Shown: one piece after another, positions 51,563 to 60,492 of the stretch | How positions within the stretch are numbered: position 1 is the stretch's first letter | How the letters are laid out: every line of letters begins with the position of its first letter | Assembly (NCBI GenBank): GCA_016706225.1 | Contig: JADJKB010000021.1 | Coordinates: forward strand, 248,001 to 312,000 | Direction: 5' to 3' | Origin: Myxococcales bacterium | Lineage (GTDB): Bacteria > Myxococcota_A > Polyangia > Polyangiales > Polyangiaceae | DNA length: 64,000 bases | Notes under the pieces: generated by a model | Told to the model about the DNA's origin: nothing | The model's input: the letters and a program-made list of their open reading frames with translations, nothing else | The model's database searches: none | Program-made: the position numbers and the translations under genes

Positions 51563-53298
51563 GCTGGTGCTCCCAGGCTGCGGGCCACGCCGTCAACGAC
51601 GGCCCGGCGGCGCGCGCGGCCAGCCTCGGCTTGCACGATCACGTGCAGCAAGCGTGCGCCGTTCGGAGCTACCGCGAGTCGAGCCTCGAGCTCGCTGCGG
51701 GTCTGGATGCGCTCGTAAGCGATGCCGAAGGCCCGCGCTGTGTACTCCAGAAAGTCGGGCGGCGGCGTCAGGAAGAGACGCTCGAGCTCGGCTGGGTGGA
51801 TGACGTTCGCAACGGGCAGCTCGGAGAAGATCCTCCCGCCGCCATTGTCCACGACGACCAGCGTCAACGGGCCATCGACGCGCGCCAAGAGCGCGAACGA
51901 ACCGACGTCGTGCAGCGCGCTGACGTCTCCGAGCAATAACGTGAGGGGGACGCTGGCCGGCAGCTCACGTCGCGCTCCGGCAGCTCCGGCGATCAGCCCA
52001 TCGATCCCCGACAGCCCGCGCTGATGCAGGACCATGAGCGCACGACCCGAGCTAGCTGCGAAACGATCGACGTCGCGCACCGGCAGGCTGTTGCCCACGA
52101 ACAACGCTCCACCGCCTGGAACACTGTCGACGACGCGCCTTGCAACGAACGGCTCACTGAGGACAGTGCCGGCGAGAGCCTCCGAGAGCAACGATTCCGT
52201 GCGGCGTGCCAGCTCGGTCAGGCGCGCGAGCCAGGCAGCGTCGCTCGGCCCGTCGGCGGCGAGGGCCTCGAGCAGCTGGGCACCGTTCCCGACGACGACG
52301 TGACTCGCGCTGGCCGCGGGATCCGGCAGTGCTCGCTCCGTCACGACGATGCGAGGCAGTGCGGGCAGCCGGGCCGTGAGCCGCTGCCATGCGCTCGAAG
52401 TCGGCGGGCTGCCGAGCTCGATGATCAGGTCGGGGGCGTCACCGGCATCACACGCGGCTTCGATCCAGCCGTCGAACGCCGGCAAGACCAGCCCGCCGCA
52501 CTCCGAGCTGTGAGCGACACCGCTGGTCACCTCCGCCGCGAGTGCGAAGTTTCGCGCCGTCACGAAGCGCTGCAACGCTCGGCGCAGGCGGAGGTCGTGC
52601 CCAATCGCTCCGAGCCGCGGCCCGACGACCACGAGTCCGCGACGGGCACGAGCCACGACGTCCGCGATCTCGGCGGGCACACTCACGCCGCTCGGCGCGG
52701 CCCGGACGATGCGCGGTGCCTCGAGCCCCAACCGCACACTCTCGCCGAGGACGTCACTCACAGGGCGCGCGGGCTCGAGGGGTTTTCGAAAACGAGCGTT
52801 GACATGGACCGGACCCGGCACCGGCAGCGTCGCCCGCTCGACCGCGAGGGCGGCGATGCTTGGCACGTAGCGCAAGCGCTGCTCGTCTGGCTCACCGAGC
52901 TCGAGGCTCTCTGCGTGCGAGCCGAACAACTTGGTCTGGTCCAGGGCCTGATTCGCGTGGAGTTGCCCGAGCTCCCAGGGACGGTCGGCGGTGACGGCAA
53001 TGAGCGGCAAGAGGGCCCGCTCGGCCTCCAGAATTGCCGGGTAGTAGTGGGCACCGGCGCTGCCCGACGTGCACAAGAGCACGCTGGGGCGACCGCTCAC
53101 GCGGGCTCGACCGAGCGCAAAAAACGCCGCGCTTCGTTCATCGACGATCATCTCGAGCTCGAGCCCGGGCACCGAGGCCGCAGCCAACACCAGTGGAGTC
53201 GAGCGCGAGCCGGGGCTGGCAACGACGGCTCGGACTCCGGCGTCGTACAGCGCCCGCACGAAGACGCAGGCCCACAGTGTCGTCAGGTCGGCGGTCAC
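51559..53298 (-). CDS. menD: SEPHCHC synthase (thiamine-diphosphate enzyme)
   Basis: A 579-residue enzyme. ASPGSRSTPLVLAA and DERSAAFFALGRA are the N-terminal signatures with the catalytic Glu; GDVSALHDVGS with VVDNGGGRIF about 25 residues later forms the ThDP/Mg motif. It joins 2-oxoglutarate to isochorismate. GTG 53298 overlaps menF by four bases. Normal length for the family. Confidence 0.95.
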   Translation of the reverse strand: MTADLTTLWACVFVRALYDAGVRAVVASPGSRSTPLVLAAASVPGLELEMIVDERSAAFFALGRARVSGRPSVLLCTSGSAGAHYYPAILEAERALLPLIAVTADRPWELGQLHANQALDQTKLFGSHAESLELGEPDEQRLRYVPSIAALAVERATLPVPGPVHVNARFRKPLEPARPVSDVLGESVRLGLEAPRIVRAAPSGVSVPAEIADVVARARRGLVVVGPRLGAIGHDLRLRRALQRFVTARNFALAAEVTSGVAHSSECGGLVLPAFDGWIEAACDAGDAPDLIIELGSPPTSSAWQRLTARLPALPRIVVTERALPDPAASASHVVVGNGAQLLEALAADGPSDAAWLARLTELARRTESLLSEALAGTVLSEPFVARRVVDSVPGGGALFVGNSLPVRDVDRFAASSGRALMVLHQRGLSGIDGLIAGAAGARRELPASVPLTLLLGDVSALHDVGSFALLARVDGPLTLVVVDNGGGRIFSELPVANVIHPAELERLFLTPPPDFLEYTARAFGIAYERIQTRSELEARLAVAPNGARLLHVIVQAEAGRARRRAVVDGVARSLGAPA

Positions 53299-54626
53299 GG
53301 GGCGCCCGCCAGCGTGGGAGCACTCAGCTCCGAAGTGCGGAGCGCGGCGAGGATCGCGGTGAGCTTGGCATCGGTCTCCGCCAGCTCCGCCTCGACGACC
53401 GAGCCTCGTACGATGCCCGAACCGGCGAAGACCCAGGCGCGTCCCCGGTCGATCAGCGCCGAGCGCAGCGCAACCACGAACTTACCCTGCCCGAGCGCAT
53501 CGACGTACCCCACGGGCGCGGCAAACCAGCCGCGCTCGATGCGCTCGACGCGGCGCAAGAATTCCCGCGCGGCTTGCGCCGGCACACCCAGGACCGCTGG
53601 CGTCGGATGCAGCGCCGCCACCAGCTCGAGCACGTGGGTATGTGTCCCGAGCCGACCTTCGATGGGGGTCACCAGATGATGCACGTGCCGCAGGCTGCGG
53701 ATCACGGGCTCGGCGCCCGCAGTCAGCTCGACACCGGCGCTCTCGAGCGCAGCGCCGATGGCGTGCACCACGTATGCGTGCTCCCGCTGGTCCTTACCGC
53801 TCTCTCGCAGCTCGAGCGGATCCCTCCCGCGCCTCAGTGTCCCCGCAACTGCCTCGCTGCGAGCTCGCTGACCGTCCCACGCGATCAACAGCTCCGGTGA
53901 TGCGCCAACGAAGGTCGTGCCCGAAACGGACAATGCAAACCGCGTGACAGAGACCTCTTCGGCCAGCGCATCCAGCAGCGAGAGCGGCTCGATGGCACCG
54001 TCGAGCACCGCACGCCGCGCAACCACGACTTTGTCGAGGCTATGCGCCTCGACGCTCCTCACTGCCTCGCGAGCCGCCTCGACGAAGCGTTGTTTGCCGT
54101 CGTCGGCGACGCGATTGAGCCCGGGAAGGCGGCGCGAGCGGCGCGTGAGCAGGGGGCGCAGCTCTTCCAGGAGCCGGCTCGGCGTGGACAGCTCGGCCGG
54201 CTCGGCAACCAGCGTGACCCGGGTCCCGGCGTGAGCTCGGGAGAACGTCCAGCGCGGCACCACGAAACAGAGCTCGCCGAGCGCCGCGAAGGGACCGAGG
54301 TTGCCGGGCTCGAAGGCCGCGCCACCGAATGCCCGCACGAACCCCGCGCGCGCGCCGTCGATGCTCGCCATGAGGGCAGCGAGCTGTCGACGAGCCTCTT
54401 CGAAGCGCGTGGCGCCGCTCGTGCTCACGACCGCCGCCGCACCGACGCCCAGCCACTGCTCCGCAGGTAGGTCCACCCGACTCGTCGTGTCCCAGAACGA
54501 CCACACGGCGCCACGTGGGATCGACACCCAGTCGGGCTCCACGTCGATCTCTCCGCTGACCGCCACCAGCGCAGCGTCAGGCAGCCCGCGAGCGGTCGCC
54601 GCGCGGAGCTCGCGCTCGAAGCTCAC
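53295..54626 (-). CDS. menF: Isochorismate synthase
   Basis: A 443-residue chorismate-binding enzyme. The C-terminal catalytic domain holds LDKVVVARR (Lys base), ASPELLI, AVAGTLRRG, HHLVTPIEGRL, LHPTPAVLG and the metal-binding end AGSGIVRGSVVEAELAET. The N-terminal 150 residues are the variable part usual in MenF/EntC. It makes isochorismate, the first committed step. GTG 54626 overlaps the methyltransferase gene by four bases. Confidence 0.94.
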   Translation of the reverse strand: MSFERELRAATARGLPDAALVAVSGEIDVEPDWVSIPRGAVWSFWDTTSRVDLPAEQWLGVGAAAVVSTSGATRFEEARRQLAALMASIDGARAGFVRAFGGAAFEPGNLGPFAALGELCFVVPRWTFSRAHAGTRVTLVAEPAELSTPSRLLEELRPLLTRRSRRLPGLNRVADDGKQRFVEAAREAVRSVEAHSLDKVVVARRAVLDGAIEPLSLLDALAEEVSVTRFALSVSGTTFVGASPELLIAWDGQRARSEAVAGTLRRGRDPLELRESGKDQREHAYVVHAIGAALESAGVELTAGAEPVIRSLRHVHHLVTPIEGRLGTHTHVLELVAALHPTPAVLGVPAQAAREFLRRVERIERGWFAAPVGYVDALGQGKFVVALRSALIDRGRAWVFAGSGIVRGSVVEAELAETDAKLTAILAALRTSELSAPTLAGAP

Positions 54627-55336
54627 GGCACCCTCCCAACGAACAGCGTGGCGACACCGAACGTGAGCCTTTCTACTTCGCGCATCTCGAGCCCCGCCGC
54701 GGTCATCAGCTCGCTGAACTCGGCGCGCGGCGGAAACGCCGCGATGGACCGCTGCAGGTACTGATACTCACCCTTGCCCGAGAGCACGCCGCCCAACCAG
54801 GGCACGACCTGGTGGATGTGCCAGCGGGCGAGCCCCGACAGGGGTCCACTCTCGGGTTCGCCGAGCTCGAGCACCACCACGTGGCCACCGGATCGGGTGA
54901 CACGCCGCATCTCGGAGAGGCCACGGGCGCGGTCCGTCGCGTTGCGAATGCCGAAGGCGATGCTGACACCGTCGAAGCTCGCGTCAGCGAAGGGCAGCGC
55001 CTCGACCGTCCCGGCAGCGAGCGTCACCCGCTCACTCTGCCCCGCCCGCTCGAGCTTGATGCGCCCGAGCTCCAGCATGCGCGCCGATGGATCGACACCC
55101 ACCACCTCGGCCTCGGGCAACGCGCGCGCGATGCGCAGGGCGAGATCTGCCGTACCCGTCGCAACGTCGAGCACACGGGCGGGGCCCGACAGACCCAACG
55201 CGCGCACGGCTTTGTCGCGCCAGCTCTGGTCGATGCCGAGGGAGATGATGCGATTCAAGAGGTCGTAGCGGTCTGCGATCGCGTCGAACATCTCACCGCT
55301 GCCGGGGCGCACTCCGGCGGAAGGTTCAACGCTCAT
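54623..55336 (-). CDS. menG: Demethylmenaquinone methyltransferase
   Basis: A 237-residue SAM-dependent methyltransferase of the UbiE/MenG family. FDAIADRYDLLNRIISLGIDQSWRDKAV is the N-terminal signature, VLDVATGTADLALRIA the SAM loop, FADASFDGVSIAFGIRNATD the second motif and YQYLQRSIAAFP the C-terminal signature. In a menaquinone operon the substrate is demethylmenaquinone. ATG 55336 overlaps the DAHP synthase gene by four bases. Confidence 0.95.
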   Translation of the reverse strand: MSVEPSAGVRPGSGEMFDAIADRYDLLNRIISLGIDQSWRDKAVRALGLSGPARVLDVATGTADLALRIARALPEAEVVGVDPSARMLELGRIKLERAGQSERVTLAAGTVEALPFADASFDGVSIAFGIRNATDRARGLSEMRRVTRSGGHVVVLELGEPESGPLSGLARWHIHQVVPWLGGVLSGKGEYQYLQRSIAAFPPRAEFSELMTAAGLEMREVERLTFGVATLFVGRVP

Positions 55337-56316
55337 TCCGACCCCGGGCGGGTCAGCGCCGCTGCCAAGGCGGCGAGCGCCTCGGGCTCGAGTGCCTGGG
55401 CGCCATCACTCTCGGCAGCCGCCGGTTCGTCGTGCACCTCGATCATGACGCCGTGAGCACCCGCGGCGAGGGCCGCTCGTGCGAGGGGGAGGATCAGGTC
55501 ACGGCGCCCGGCGGCGTGAGACGGGTCCACGACGACCGGCAGGCGGTGAACGCGGGCCAAGAGCGCCACGGCACCCAGATCGAGCAGGTTGCGGGTCGAT
55601 GGATCAAAACCGCGCAGGCCTCGCTCGCAGAACACCACGCCACTTGCGCCGTGCACCAGCAGGTACTCGCCGGCGTGCAGCCATTCTTCGATGGTGGCGG
55701 ACATGGCACGCTTCAAGAGCACCGGTTTGCCCGCGCCACCGACCGCCTGGAGCAACGCGTAGTTCTGCATGTTGCGCGAGCCAACCTGGAGCAGATCGAC
55801 GACCGAGGCGACGTCGTCGAGATCGCGCTCGCTCATCACCTCCGAGACGACGCCCATGCCCACCGCGTCCGCCGCGCGGCGCAGCCAGCCGAGGGCGACC
55901 TTGCCGCGGCCTTGAAAATCGTACGGACTGGTCCTCGGCTTGAACGCGCCGCCTCTCAGGATACGAACGCCGTGGCCCGCGAGCTTGGCGGCAATGCGTG
56001 CGATTTGCGCCTCGCTCTCCACCGCGCAGGGCCCCGCGATGAGCACCGGCAGCTCGCCGCCGAAGACGACCTCGCCCACCTGCACCCGGCTGCCCTGAGC
56101 ATCGACGCGGGGGTGTCGCGAGCGCGGCAGACTCACGCTCTTCACGCCGTCGAGGGCGAGCAGAGCGGCCTCCGGGACCACGCTGGAGGCCCTGGCCACG
56201 ATCAAGTGGACCGGCCCGCGCTCGGACCGCTCCAGGCTCTCGATCCACAGCCCGAGGCCCGTCAGCGCGCGCCGAACGTGATCGACGTCCGCGTGGTCCG
56301 TCAAGGTGACGATCAT
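55333..56316 (-). CDS. aroF: 3-deoxy-7-phosphoheptulonate synthase (type I beta)
   Basis: A 327-residue DAHP synthase. After a ferredoxin-like N-terminal regulatory domain (residues 1-75), the barrel has VLIAGPCAVESEAQI, ILRGGAFKPRTSPYDFQG, LLQVGSRNMQNYALL and VVVDPSHAAGRRDLI, the metal- and PEP-binding signatures. It is the first step of the shikimate pathway and so supplies chorismate for the quinone genes. Its inclusion at the head of the men operon is uncommon and suggests that precursor and quinone supply are controlled together. Confidence 0.95.
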   Translation of the reverse strand: MIVTLTDHADVDHVRRALTGLGLWIESLERSERGPVHLIVARASSVVPEAALLALDGVKSVSLPRSRHPRVDAQGSRVQVGEVVFGGELPVLIAGPCAVESEAQIARIAAKLAGHGVRILRGGAFKPRTSPYDFQGRGKVALGWLRRAADAVGMGVVSEVMSERDLDDVASVVDLLQVGSRNMQNYALLQAVGGAGKPVLLKRAMSATIEEWLHAGEYLLVHGASGVVFCERGLRGFDPSTRNLLDLGAVALLARVHRLPVVVDPSHAAGRRDLILPLARAALAAGAHGVMIEVHDEPAAAESDGAQALEPEALAALAAALTRPGSE

Positions 56317-56335
56317 GGGCTCTTGCTCCGGTACG

Positions 56336-56878
56336 TCAGCGCCGCCGCGCGACCTTCTCGCGGGCCAGGCTCAGCAGGTTTCCGAACTTCTGAAAGTCCG
56401 CGCGCTGCGACTGCACGAACGAGTCGATGACGGTCTGCGCCACCAGCGCGAACGATACGAGGCGCTTGAGGCGGTCGGTCACGTGGCTTCGGCGCGCCGA
56501 CCGCGGGGCGTCGTAGGCCGCCTCCGTCGCCTCCTCGAGCCGCGCCCGCACCCCCTCTGCCAGCGCGCGCTCTCGCTCGTTGACGACGCGCGAGATCATC
56601 TTCCAGAAGTCCGTCTCGGCCTCGTAGAACTCCTTGCGCTGGCCAGGTTGCCACACCCGCTTGACCACGCCCCACCGCTGCAGCTCGCCAAGCGTCGTCG
56701 AGACCGCCCCCGCGCTCATGCTCAGGCGTTCGGCAACCTCGGCGGCGGCAAGCGGAATGTCTTCCAGGTAGAGCACGGTCCACACCCGGCCCAGCGCCTT
56801 GCGGAAGCCCCAATGTTCAATCACGTCGCCGATGGCGTCGGCGGCCAGGAGCGCGGATCGCTGGAGCGGGTCGCTCAT
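56336..56878 (-). CDS. GbsR/MarR-family transcriptional regulator
   Basis: A 180-residue regulator of the GbsR branch of the MarR superfamily. The winged helix (AEVAERLSMSAGAVSTTLGELQRWGVVKRVW) lies at residues 45-80 and is followed by the typical GQRKEFYEAETDFWKMI segment and a helical C-terminal part. A perfect palindrome (56887-56912) lies just before its start, so it probably controls its own gene. Only 19 bases separate it from aroF, so it likely controls the whole menaquinone operon. The ligand is unknown. Confidence 0.88.
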   Translation of the reverse strand: MSDPLQRSALLAADAIGDVIEHWGFRKALGRVWTVLYLEDIPLAAAEVAERLSMSAGAVSTTLGELQRWGVVKRVWQPGQRKEFYEAETDFWKMISRVVNERERALAEGVRARLEEATEAAYDAPRSARRSHVTDRLKRLVSFALVAQTVIDSFVQSQRADFQKFGNLLSLAREKVARRR

Positions 56879-56886
56879 CGTTCCCT

Positions 56887-56912
56887 GAACTTTCAGAAGT
56901 TACTGAAAGTTC
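56887..56912 (-). promoter_or_regulatory. Palindromic operator before the GbsR/MarR gene
   Basis: GAACTTTCAG-AAGTTA-CTGAAAGTTC: two perfect 10-base arms with a six-base spacer, nine bases before the start codon at 56878. It has the low-GC content and size expected of a MarR-type dimer site. The close position would let the bound regulator block translation start or RNA polymerase. Confidence 0.75.
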
Positions 56913-56993
56913 GTAAGCCGCCGCCGCCCGCCGGTCAAGCGACCGGCCGAAGAATCAGTGCGAAGATCGGAAAATCAGCGCTCGCCGCCTGGG

Positions 56994-58052
56994 TCAGGGG
57001 TTGGGCGAACGGGCAAACGCGGCTTCGACCAGCAGCCCGGCGGCGACCAGCGCGCCCACGGTTCCCCCGGCGCCGAAGCCGGGCAGCATCAGTGCGGCGA
57101 AGCCGAGCAGCGTGGAGTGCACGGCGAACCGATACCCGAGCAGCGCCCCGCGACGATTGCCCCGCCACAACGAAGGCGCCACCGACACCGCGAGCGCGAG
57201 CGCGGACGCGAACCAGAGCCAGAGCGCAGGCCCGCGCCCGATGAGACCGAGCACCGCAGCCGCGGAATACAAACTCGCACCGAGCACCGTTCGCACGCCG
57301 GAGCTCCCCCGCACTCCCGTCACCACGGCCAGGGTGTGATACCCGGCCTGGGCGTCGCCGTCCCGGTCCTTCTCGTAGTTGCCCTGCAGATAGAGCACCG
57401 CCAGCGCAAAGACCAGACCGATCACCGGCCAGGACACGCCGAGCACGGACACGAGCGGGAGCGCAGGCGCTGCGGCCGCGGCCCCCATCAGAGCGAGCAG
57501 CGCCATCAGCGCTCCGTGGGTCACGTTCCCGAGCACCGGCAGACCTTTGGCCGGCGCGTAGAGCAACATCAAGCTCGCGCTCGAGAGGGCAAAGACCCAG
57601 CCCAGCGGATGCACCACCGAGAGGGCAATCGCGACCAAGAGCCCGAGCAGCGACGCAACGAGCGCCGTTGGCCCTTCGGGCAGCAAACCCATGACCGCCG
57701 GGCGGTCCGGGGCGTCGATTCGGTCTGCGTCGACGTCGACCAGATCGTTGAGCAGCTGGCCGACGCCCCAACCGACGCCGACCGCGAGCGCCGTCAGCCA
57801 CACTCGCCAGCTGCTCGCGCCTGCACTGACACTTGCTGCACCCGCGAGGGCGGCTCCGCAGGGAAACGCGAAGAAGTGGGCCCTCACGCCACGCAGCAGC
57901 GCAACGAAGAAGTCCGCGCGGCCAACCCCCAGGCTGCCTCGCCCGCGCAGACAAGCGCCCGCAAAACGCACACCGGCCGCCAGCGTGCCCGCGACCCCGC
58001 GAGGTCGCGGTTCGCCGGACATTCGGCCGGAGCTGGCAACGCTGGACCCCAT
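56994..58052 (-). CDS. UbiA-type prenyltransferase
   Basis: A 352-residue membrane protein with about nine helices. The two Asp-rich motifs are NDLVDVDADRIDAPDRP and YEKDRDGDAQAGYHTLAV, which bind the Mg-diphosphate of the isoprenoid. The first motif resembles those of digeranylgeranylglycerylphosphate synthase and homogentisate/chlorophyll-type UbiA proteins rather than MenA. ATG 58052 begins a long N-terminal tail; ATG 58022 is also possible. It lies 115 bases upstream of the regulator gene on the same strand. The acceptor is unknown. Confidence 0.85.
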   Translation of the reverse strand: MGSSVASSGRMSGEPRPRGVAGTLAAGVRFAGACLRGRGSLGVGRADFFVALLRGVRAHFFAFPCGAALAGAASVSAGASSWRVWLTALAVGVGWGVGQLLNDLVDVDADRIDAPDRPAVMGLLPEGPTALVASLLGLLVAIALSVVHPLGWVFALSSASLMLLYAPAKGLPVLGNVTHGALMALLALMGAAAAAPALPLVSVLGVSWPVIGLVFALAVLYLQGNYEKDRDGDAQAGYHTLAVVTGVRGSSGVRTVLGASLYSAAAVLGLIGRGPALWLWFASALALAVSVAPSLWRGNRRGALLGYRFAVHSTLLGFAALMLPGFGAGGTVGALVAAGLLVEAAFARSPNP

Positions 58053-58153
58053 GAAATTCAGCTGCGTGACGCTACCACCGTTTGCGGCAGGAGCGCGCGG
58101 TCAGGCCGACGCGGCGTGGGCTCGCGGCTGGCTTTTCGCGTACTCTGGCGTGC

Positions 58154-59698
58154 ATGACTTGGCTTCGAGCCGGAGCCATCGTGGGGGACCGCTACGAGAT
58201 CGAGGATCTCGTTGGCCAAGGCGGGATGGGCGTCGTGCTGCGCGCGCGCCATCGCTTCACCAACGAGCGAGTCGCGCTCAAGATGCTGCACCCGCACCTG
58301 TCGATGCGGGCCGATCTGGCGGCGCGCTTCCTGGCTGAAGCGCGCGCGCCGGCCGCCATCGGACACCCGGGGATCGTTCGTGTGCTCGACGCGGGCACCA
58401 CCGAGCGCGGCGAGCACTACTTCGCCATGGAGCTCCTGGAAGGGGAACCGCTCGCGAGCATCATGCGCCGTGGGCCGATGCCCTTCGAGAAGATCCGCAA
58501 CATCTGCCTGGACGTGCTCGATGCGCTCGGCAGCGCTCACGCCGCGGGCTTCATCCATCGGGACCTCAAGCCCGAGAACGTCTTCATCAACGCCGCCGAT
58601 GGTCGCACCAAGCTGCTCGATTTCGGGATCGCCAAGTCGTTGGGGGATCTCGACAGCCAGTCCCACACCGCGACCGGCACGAGCATGGGCACGCTCCACT
58701 ACATGTCCCCGGAGCAACTGAAGAACGCAAAACGCGTCGACCATCGGACCGATCTGTGGGCGGTCGGCGTCATGTTCTACCAGATGGTGACCGGGCAACT
58801 GCCGTACCTGAGTGAATCCGCCGGGGAGATGCTGCTGCAGGTTTTGTCGTCACCCCCACGGCCGCTGGAGGAGCGACTGCTCGAGGTCCCCGCAACGCTC
58901 GCCGCGTTTCTCGGGGCGGCCCTCGCGGTCGATCCCGTCCAGCGCTTCGAGTCTGCGGCAACGATGGCGGGCGCACTCCGCGCCATGCCGAGCGTCACAC
59001 TCCGGTATCGGGAAGGTGTGGTCCCGAGCGAGTCGGGCGCTCACCACCCGGTCGCGCCGACGCTCACCGCGGGGCCCGGCACGCCGGGAGTCACGAGCCC
59101 GACGGACGAGAGACCTGGCTCCAGCCGCAAGCTTCTCTTCATCCTGGCCGGGGTCATCGTCCTTGTATTCGTGGTGCCGATTTTGGGCGGGTTTCTGTTT
59201 TGGTTTCCGAAGTACCTCGAGGACCGCACCCGGACAGCGGTCGCTACCCAGGGCGTCGCGCAGGGGCTCCCCTGCCCCGTCGCCTGCCACCGGATCAATC
59301 AGTGCGGCGCGGTGTTCAACCTCGCCGACTGCGTGGACTTCTGCGAAGCTTCGGCGCAAACGCGAGAGTGCGTGCGCGACGCCGATTGCGCCAAGGTTGG
59401 AGTGTGTTTCATCGAAGGCTACTGCGGCAAGAAGCCCAGCGGCACCTCGACCTGCCGGGAGGTGTTCGACGAGGAGTTCAAGTGCCCGGTCGAAGACAAG
59501 GCAGCGAACAAGGACTGTGTGTGTCGAGCGATGTACCAAGTTCGTCCGACCGATGCGGACAAGCTCGTGATCAACAACTCGTGCTCCTTCACCACCTGCC
59601 AGACAGAGTGCGCGGGGCTCTGGACGAGCCCGGAGGACTGTCGGGCGTGTTTCACGAAATCGTGTGCTCCGCAGGTCGCCGCGTGTCGCAACCGCTGA
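58154..59698 (+). CDS. Transmembrane Ser/Thr protein kinase (PknB type) with Cys-rich outer domain
   Basis: A 514-residue protein. The kinase domain (residues 14-275) has the glycine loop GQGGMGVV (21-28), Lys43 in VALKML, HRDLKPEN (135-142), DFG (156-158) and GTLHYMSPEQL, all active-site residues intact. A linker leads to one membrane helix (about 327-350). The outer part (360-514) has about 20 Cys (CPVACHRINQCG, CVRDADCAKVGVC, CVCRAM), likely disulfide-bonded, and ends CRACFTKSCAPQVAACRNR. This architecture fits a receptor kinase. ATG 58154 was chosen by the domain start; the upstream frame is not supported. Confidence 0.93.
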   Translation: MTWLRAGAIVGDRYEIEDLVGQGGMGVVLRARHRFTNERVALKMLHPHLSMRADLAARFLAEARAPAAIGHPGIVRVLDAGTTERGEHYFAMELLEGEPLASIMRRGPMPFEKIRNICLDVLDALGSAHAAGFIHRDLKPENVFINAADGRTKLLDFGIAKSLGDLDSQSHTATGTSMGTLHYMSPEQLKNAKRVDHRTDLWAVGVMFYQMVTGQLPYLSESAGEMLLQVLSSPPRPLEERLLEVPATLAAFLGAALAVDPVQRFESAATMAGALRAMPSVTLRYREGVVPSESGAHHPVAPTLTAGPGTPGVTSPTDERPGSSRKLLFILAGVIVLVFVVPILGGFLFWFPKYLEDRTRTAVATQGVAQGLPCPVACHRINQCGAVFNLADCVDFCEASAQTRECVRDADCAKVGVCFIEGYCGKKPSGTSTCREVFDEEFKCPVEDKAANKDCVCRAMYQVRPTDADKLVINNSCSFTTCQTECAGLWTSPEDCRACFTKSCAPQVAACRNR

Positions 59699-59805
59699 CG
59701 GGGGCCGCACTTCGCGGAAAAAATGTCCTGGAAGGCTGGCGAAATGTCCGCGCTGCCGCTAAAGAATCGTCTCGGCGCCGACCTACGCGCCCGGAGGCCT
59801 CGACC

Positions 59806-60435
59806 ATGCATACCCTACGCTTTGCAGCGCTCTCGTCCTGCTTGATCTTGGTGCCCGCGCTCGTCGCCTGCGGGAGCGACGACAGCAGCGGTGGCTCCGG
59901 TGGGAAAGCTGGCAGTGGCGGCAGCGGCGCGACCGGCGGCAGCGGCGGAACCGGCTCGGGCGGCAGCGCGGGCTCGAGCTCCGGTGGTAATGCGGGCTCG
60001 AGCTCCGGTGGCGGCGCAGGCAGCGGAGGCACGACTGCCGGCGGCGGCGCGGGAGGCAGCACCGGCGGCATGGCGGGCATGGCCGCGACCGGCGGCACCT
60101 CGTCGGACGGAGGCGGTTGCACGCCAACGACCACTCCGGGCGCTCAGGTCGTGGACTGCGCGGGCGCGACCATCGCCAAGACCATCGACATCGCCGGTTT
60201 CGCCTTTGCTCCGGCCACCCTGTCGGTCAGCGTGGGCGACGTCGTGAAGTTCGACAACAAGGACGCCTCCGGACACACGGCGACCTCGGGGGTTCCGGGG
60301 TGTGCCGACGGCAACTGGGACACCGGCAGCATCGGCGGAAGCACATCGAAGTGCGTCAAGCTCACCGCGGCCGGAAGCTATCCGTTCTTTTGCGCGATCC
60401 ACCCGTCGATGACCGGCACGATCACGGCGAACTGA
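59806..60435 (+). CDS. Cupredoxin (plastocyanin-like) lipoprotein
   Basis: A 209-residue lipoprotein (lipobox LVAC) with a Gly/Ser linker of about 75 residues and a C-terminal blue-copper domain. The copper ligands are His in KDASGHTATS and Cys, His and Met in FFCAIHPSMTG, the plastocyanin pattern. VSVGDVVKFDNKD is the typical strand. It would shuttle single electrons outside the inner membrane. A ribosome site GGAGG precedes ATG 59806. Transcribed alone, convergent to the next gene. Confidence 0.92.
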   Translation: MHTLRFAALSSCLILVPALVACGSDDSSGGSGGKAGSGGSGATGGSGGTGSGGSAGSSSGGNAGSSSGGGAGSGGTTAGGGAGGSTGGMAGMAATGGTSSDGGGCTPTTTPGAQVVDCAGATIAKTIDIAGFAFAPATLSVSVGDVVKFDNKDASGHTATSGVPGCADGNWDTGSIGGSTSKCVKLTAAGSYPFFCAIHPSMTGTITAN

Positions 60436-60492
60436 CCGAGCGCCGGCAAGAACTCTTGGCCGGACCCGCCGGCACGAGTGCCAACCGGAGCG

